Shown here one piece after another: positions 60,815 through 64,000 of a stretch of DNA of 64,000 nucleotides. Made by a program: the position numbers and the translations under genes. How positions within the stretch are numbered: position 1 is the first letter of the stretch; each line of letters starts with the position of its first letter. Below the pieces are notes generated by a model. That model was not told the origin of the DNA, did no database searches, and saw only the letters and a program-made list of their open reading frames with translations. Source of the DNA: Sphingomonas populi (GTDB lineage: Bacteria; Pseudomonadota; Alphaproteobacteria; Sphingomonadales; Sphingomonadaceae); the NCBI RefSeq assembly GCF_004208535.1, contig NZ_SGIS01000021.1, positions 28,254 through 92,253 on the forward strand, read 5' to 3'.

Positions 60815-61153
60815 CTAGTTGCCTGTCTTAGCTGCAACAGGGCTGGTCACATTCGACAAGGTGCAATCTAGCATTCCCGCCAGCGCAAGTTCATGCCGTG
60901 CACCATCACGCATTTCACAACCCGTTGCGATCTTAACAGCGCGTCGCCGCCGATCGAAATCAGTAGGGGAGAAGTCGGTTCGAAGTGCTTTGTTGAAGAC
61001 GAAAACCTCGGCACCATTTTTTATCATGACTCGGTATTTTTTGCCGTCTACCTCAACAATCGGTTGGGACTTCTTGGTTGAAGCCGAGGCTACGCTTGGC
61101 AGTGTCAATGCTAGCGCCGCAACAGGTAAAATGACGGGTGTGAACCTCTTCAT
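60815..61153 (-). CDS. Putative secreted protein of the element
   Basis: A 112-residue protein with a signal peptide (MKRFTPVILPVAALALTLPSVASA). The mature part is small and basic, with FVFNKALRTDF and two cysteines that could form a disulphide (TGCEMRDG and LDCTLSNV). I do not recognise a family. It is followed with no gap by the lipoprotein gene on the same strand. The ATG at 61153 has AGAGGGG upstream on the coding strand. Its neighbours on the element give no function. Confidence 0.6.
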   Translation of the reverse strand: MKRFTPVILPVAALALTLPSVASASTKKSQPIVEVDGKKYRVMIKNGAEVFVFNKALRTDFSPTDFDRRRRAVKIATGCEMRDGARHELALAGMLDCTLSNVTSPVAAKTGN

Positions 61154-61271
61154 AACGCCCCTCTAACGAGTCAATCTTCGACCATACGGCCTTCGTGGCG
61201 GTATGTCCCCATCATGGGGACAATGGCAAGGGTGTATAACGGTTCGGCCTCAACGAGTTGGGGCGGGTACA

Positions 61272-61532
61272 ATGCAGCGGGGATGGGTCATATCGCCCGA
61301 CTATCGGACGCTGATCGACACGCTTTCATTGCTTCGCAAAGAGCTTGGAGTTAGCCAGCGCGAATTAGCGCGCCGTATCGCAAAGCCGCCTTCGTTTATA
61401 AACAAGATCGAGCTTCTAGAGCGCAGGCTTGATATTGTGGAGTTTATCGTCATTGCCGAGGCATTGGGACGGAAGCCTCATGACCTTCTTCGCGCCCTCC
61501 GCACAAATCTTCCCGATAAGATCGCTATTTAG
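61272..61532 (+). CDS. XRE-family HTH regulator
   Basis: An 86-residue Cro/CI-type helix-turn-helix protein. The HTH covers about residues 15-60, with RKELGVSQRELARRIAKPPSFINKIE and the downstream ERRLDIVEFIVIAEALG, typical of XRE domains. Small solitary XRE proteins in mobile elements usually regulate excision or the element's own genes. The ATG at 61272 is the first start that keeps only the domain; an in-frame GTG-rich extension to 61203 has no homology. It is convergent with the resolvase. Confidence 0.8.
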   Translation: MQRGWVISPDYRTLIDTLSLLRKELGVSQRELARRIAKPPSFINKIELLERRLDIVEFIVIAEALGRKPHDLLRALRTNLPDKIAI

Positions 61533-61533
61533 C

Positions 61534-62079
61534 CTATTCGGCCTCGCCTAGCGCGCGATAGACGCTCGCCCGGGCAATGCCGAGCTTGGCTGCTATATCG
61601 ACCGGACGAACGCCATCAGTCCTCATTTGGCGCACGATGGCAACATCTACGGTCGCTTTGCGGCCCTTGTATCGACCATCGGCCTTGGCTCTCGCAATGC
61701 CCTCCATCTGACGCTCTTTACGGATAGCCGTTTCGAATTGCGCGAATACGGCAAGCATCTGCAAAAATGCTGTGCCTGCGGGTGTGGAGGTGTCGATAGG
61801 TTGCTCGACGGCTTTTAGGTATGCGCCCTTCGCTTTGATCTTTGAAACGATAGCCTCAAGGTCCGCTACCGATCTAGCAAGGCGATCGATGCGCGTCACC
61901 AAGAAGGTGTCGCCTGCTCGTACAAACTCAAGCGCGTCGGCAAGGGCTTTGCGATTTTCCGTGCTGGTGCCGCTCTCCTTTTCATCGAAGAGCTTTTCGC
62001 ATCCAGCGGCAAGGAGCGCATCTCGTTGGATTTCGACCGACTGCCCCGAACTAGAAACGCGCGCATAACCGATCAACAT
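61534..62079 (-). CDS. Serine recombinase (Tn3-family resolvase/invertase)
   Basis: A 181-residue small serine recombinase. The nucleophile serine is in YARVSSSGQSVEIQRD (about residues 5-20), with LVTRIDRLARSVADLEAI, the long helix E region (AFLQMLAVFAQFETAIRKERQMEGIARAKADGRYKG... kept in full) and a C-terminal HTH (RPVDIAAKLGIARASVYRAL). All hallmark parts are present, so it should be active. A res-like arrangement of CGTCTCA repeats lies directly upstream. Such enzymes resolve transposon cointegrates; none of the transposase genes of a Tn3 element is seen here, so it may be a remnant module or a stability function of the element. Confidence 0.93.
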   Translation of the reverse strand: MLIGYARVSSSGQSVEIQRDALLAAGCEKLFDEKESGTSTENRKALADALEFVRAGDTFLVTRIDRLARSVADLEAIVSKIKAKGAYLKAVEQPIDTSTPAGTAFLQMLAVFAQFETAIRKERQMEGIARAKADGRYKGRKATVDVAIVRQMRTDGVRPVDIAAKLGIARASVYRALGEAE

Positions 62080-62116
62080 AACGACTCGTGTCCCAATAGG
62101 TTCTAGATATACGGAG

Positions 62117-62172
62117 TCATACGTCTCATAATGCTGTGGTCAACCCTATTGAGACGCGAAATTCGTCTCACG
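62117..62172. promoter_or_regulatory. Putative res site of the serine recombinase
   Basis: TGAGACG (62150-62156) and CGTCTCA (62164-62170) form a seven-base inverted repeat, and CGTCTCA recurs in TACGTCTCATAATG from 62120, with ATGTCTCGC further on. Repeated dyads of this kind just upstream of the recombinase start fit a resolution site and promoter. Confidence 0.5.
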
Positions 62173-62242
62173 CTTATGTCTCGCTTGGGTATACCTAAAA
62201 GACGCATCCTTTCAGGGGCGTGGAGGAACGTCGCTCGCGATT

Positions 62243-62374
62243 ATGTCAGTGTTGCCAGCCCGGCTGGCCGACATGGAACGCAATCGTATCAAGGAGCGCT
62301 GTGATGCCGGTAGGGTTGCCGCTAGGACCTCTTTAGTCGCCACCGGCAAGACGCACAAAGGAAAGTTAGCTTAG
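62243..62374 (+). pseudogene. Remnant of a second serine recombinase
   Basis: One frame reads LADMERNRIKERCDAGRV followed by AARTSLVATGKTHKGK and a stop, matching the E-helix and linker of Tn3-type resolvases (xxEFERxLIRERTxAG). The N-terminal catalytic part and the HTH are missing. It faces away from the intact resolvase at 61534, so it is a separate broken copy. Confidence 0.55.
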
Positions 62375-62555
62375 GTCGCCCTTTCGCCAACGACAGCGTA
62401 GCGGTGGCGTACAGAAAATAAAGCGAGTATTTCTATCACCGCGAAGAATTTCAACGTATTATGCGCTACTATGCAAATATACTGTGCCGGACGTAGTGCA
62501 TGACGGCAATAGACTGCAATATTATAATTTGGTACAGTTTCACTGTATTGCGAAA

Positions 62556-63860
62556 CTAATGAGCGAACCAACTTTCTTCTTCCGCGACCGTCGCGATTGA
62601 TGATTTACTAATTGCCGGAGCCCGGTAAAGCGACGCACTGGCAGCTTCAACTACTGAAAAAGGAAACTTATCGCTTGCAGCCATTATGCGGTTCGCAATC
62701 TCTTGTGACATACCAGACCGCCCACCATAATATAGCATAGATGATATATCGGCGTCATAGTGTGAGGAGATTGTATCCGCACCGCCTTTATCCTCGATGT
62801 ACTTGATCGCCCTCCCCCAAGCGTTGATGTCACGGTAGGAAGTGATGATTAGGAAATCAGAAACAATACTGATTACGCCAAAGTCGATGACCGAGGAATC
62901 ATCACTAATGGACTCGATTATGCGACGTTGCTGCGCATGGCTCAGACGATTAGAGATAGTCACCGAAAATCTCGGACTTTGACTCGCCAAGATATCTAAG
63001 TGTCCATAACCGTTAAGCTTGGGCTTCCCCCCAGGACTGAGGGAAAGGACCCATCCAACTGAACGTTCCATTTCTCGGAATTCACTGGCGCTCAAATTAT
63101 CAATGAACTCCACGAGAATGGACTGGATTACAAACAGAGCTGACGCGGGTGCCCAGCAGATTGAAACTAAGAGAACCCATTTTCGCTCGCTCGCTGATTT
63201 CGCTCGGCTCACTTGATCCATCCACCAAGGCGAGCTGTTGCGAAGACGCGCATACCTAGCGCGTTCGACTAGCGGAAAATCGTGATTCAAAAGATCGCCG
63301 TATTCAGCCGCGCGAATATGTTTAGATTTTATGCCGGCGGCGATGCAAGCTATAGCAAATAACGGCATGCTTTCTCCCCAGGTTCGTCGCGCTGCTTCAA
63401 CGAAGTCCGACCACGGGTTTAGCGTGGTATTCCAAATCTCAACATTAACCTCAGCGGCACGTAGCGACGCACTTGAGAAATCAGTAAGTCCGAGGAGAGC
63501 TATCGAAGTGTCGTCGTTATCTTTTATTTTCGAAAACGGCTGCCAGTAACGTCCCATGAGATCAAGCATGCTCATTTCATTACGAGCATTGTACTTTAAA
63601 ATACCATAAGTCTGAGGATTCAACATCCAAAATCCGCGATATATCGATAACTCTTTTTCGACTGGTTCATCTCTTCTAGTGAAAATGCTATCAGGAACAC
63701 TGTGTGACGCGGCCGATTCCAAAGCGATACCCATTTCAAATGGCGTGAGTTGGTCCCAGCGGCCTGCGCCTATCGCCTGTACGATTGCCTTATCTTTATA
63801 TTCGCCAATCAGTTTCTCGAACGCGGACCTAGGACTCTCCGCAAAGAGACCGAGTGCCAC
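62556..63860 (-). CDS. Unknown 434-residue element protein, possibly truncated
   Basis: A protein with no family I recognise. It has one plausible membrane or buried segment (WVLLVSICWAPASALFVIQSI near residues 228-248) and otherwise mixed helices, with the ordered blocks FEMGIALESAASHSVPD, GESMPLFAIACIAAGIKS and SVGWVLSLSPGGKPKLN. The reading frame begins at a GTG at 63860, directly after the stop of the IS630 transposase; in the other direction the frame stays open into the insertion sequence, so the original N-terminus was probably removed by the insertion. It may be a fragment of a larger defence-type or structural gene. Low GC fits the element. Confidence 0.5.
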   Translation of the reverse strand: MALGLFAESPRSAFEKLIGEYKDKAIVQAIGAGRWDQLTPFEMGIALESAASHSVPDSIFTRRDEPVEKELSIYRGFWMLNPQTYGILKYNARNEMSMLDLMGRYWQPFSKIKDNDDTSIALLGLTDFSSASLRAAEVNVEIWNTTLNPWSDFVEAARRTWGESMPLFAIACIAAGIKSKHIRAAEYGDLLNHDFPLVERARYARLRNSSPWWMDQVSRAKSASERKWVLLVSICWAPASALFVIQSILVEFIDNLSASEFREMERSVGWVLSLSPGGKPKLNGYGHLDILASQSPRFSVTISNRLSHAQQRRIIESISDDSSVIDFGVISIVSDFLIITSYRDINAWGRAIKYIEDKGGADTISSHYDADISSMLYYGGRSGMSQEIANRIMAASDKFPFSVVEAASASLYRAPAISKSSIATVAEEESWFAH

Positions 63861-63873
63861 CGCTTTCTGGAAC

Positions 63874-64000
63874 CTAGTGGATTGATTCCAACGTTTGATG
63901 CCCGCGCCTGACGGCTGCGATAATCTGATCGGGATTGGCCTTCCAGACGAACGGCTTCGGTTCCTGATTATGCTCTTTTATGAAGCGGTTGATGGCGGCC
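63874..64000 (-). mobile_element. IS630-family transposase, C-terminal end (cut by the window)
   Basis: The minus strand reads AAINRFIKEHNQEPKPFVWK then NPDQIIAAVRRGHQTLESIH and a stop, the standard ending of IS630-type transposases (DDE proteins with FxW near the C-terminus). Only about 41 codons are inside the window; the DDE residues and the terminal inverted repeat lie beyond it. It marks an insertion at the right part of the element. Confidence 0.8.

Overview
The window is high-GC DNA from an alphaproteobacterium, most likely Sphingomonadaceae (Sphingomonas or close kin). Supporting signs are two large TonB-dependent receptors beside carbohydrate and purine genes, a two-domain PutA with a divergent Lrp-type regulator, GTG/TTG starts with ATGA/GTGA overlaps, REP-like palindromes of the CCCGCGAAGGCGGG type, and a lipid hydroxylase inside a Kdo/capsule locus. 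No rRNA or complete tRNA gene is visible.

Layout: (1) 1-9500: a MarR regulator, a DHA2 drug exporter, putA/putR, two unknown small genes and two type II toxin-antitoxin pairs. (2) 9700-18134: purine scavenging, with an NCS2 permease, an 8-oxoguanine-type deaminase, an NUP-family purine nucleoside protein, a TonB receptor, a LysR regulator and a purine-type phosphoribosyltransferase. (3) 18573-29377: Kdo and capsule genes, with kdsA divergent from kdsD-kdsB-phosphatase-kpsC-like-GT, then a fatty acid hydroxylase, an SDR, an LTA-synthase-like sulfatase-fold protein and a kpsS-like gene.

(4) 29555-56034 is the most interesting part. It is a plant-polysaccharide locus that appears to centre on the branched sugar D-apiose. 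It has exported glycosidases (a DUF5060/GH140-like putative apiosidase, GH42, GH127), a cytoplasmic GH78 rhamnosidase, two MFS carriers and a TonB receptor. It also carries a set that fits non-oxidative apiose catabolism: a TIM-barrel isomerase, an FGGY kinase and a split transketolase. The same block has a RuBisCO-like protein next to a DUF1537 kinase, the pair known from oxidative apionate catabolism. A DeoR regulator lies inside the locus, and three divergent intergenic regions share a CTTTCG-rich motif that may be its operator. A GH29 fucosidase remnant suggests the locus was once larger and may target rhamnogalacturonan II or other apiose-containing glycans. Assignment to apiose is inferred from family membership and context.

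(5) 56449-64000 is a lower-GC integrative element or its debris. It starts at a tRNA 3'-end fragment and holds a tyrosine recombinase, a protein with family-A-polymerase-like motifs, small lipoproteins, an XRE regulator, a serine resolvase with a res-like site, a resolvase remnant, an unknown 434-residue protein and the end of an IS630 transposase. A broken M50 protease lies just outside its left edge.
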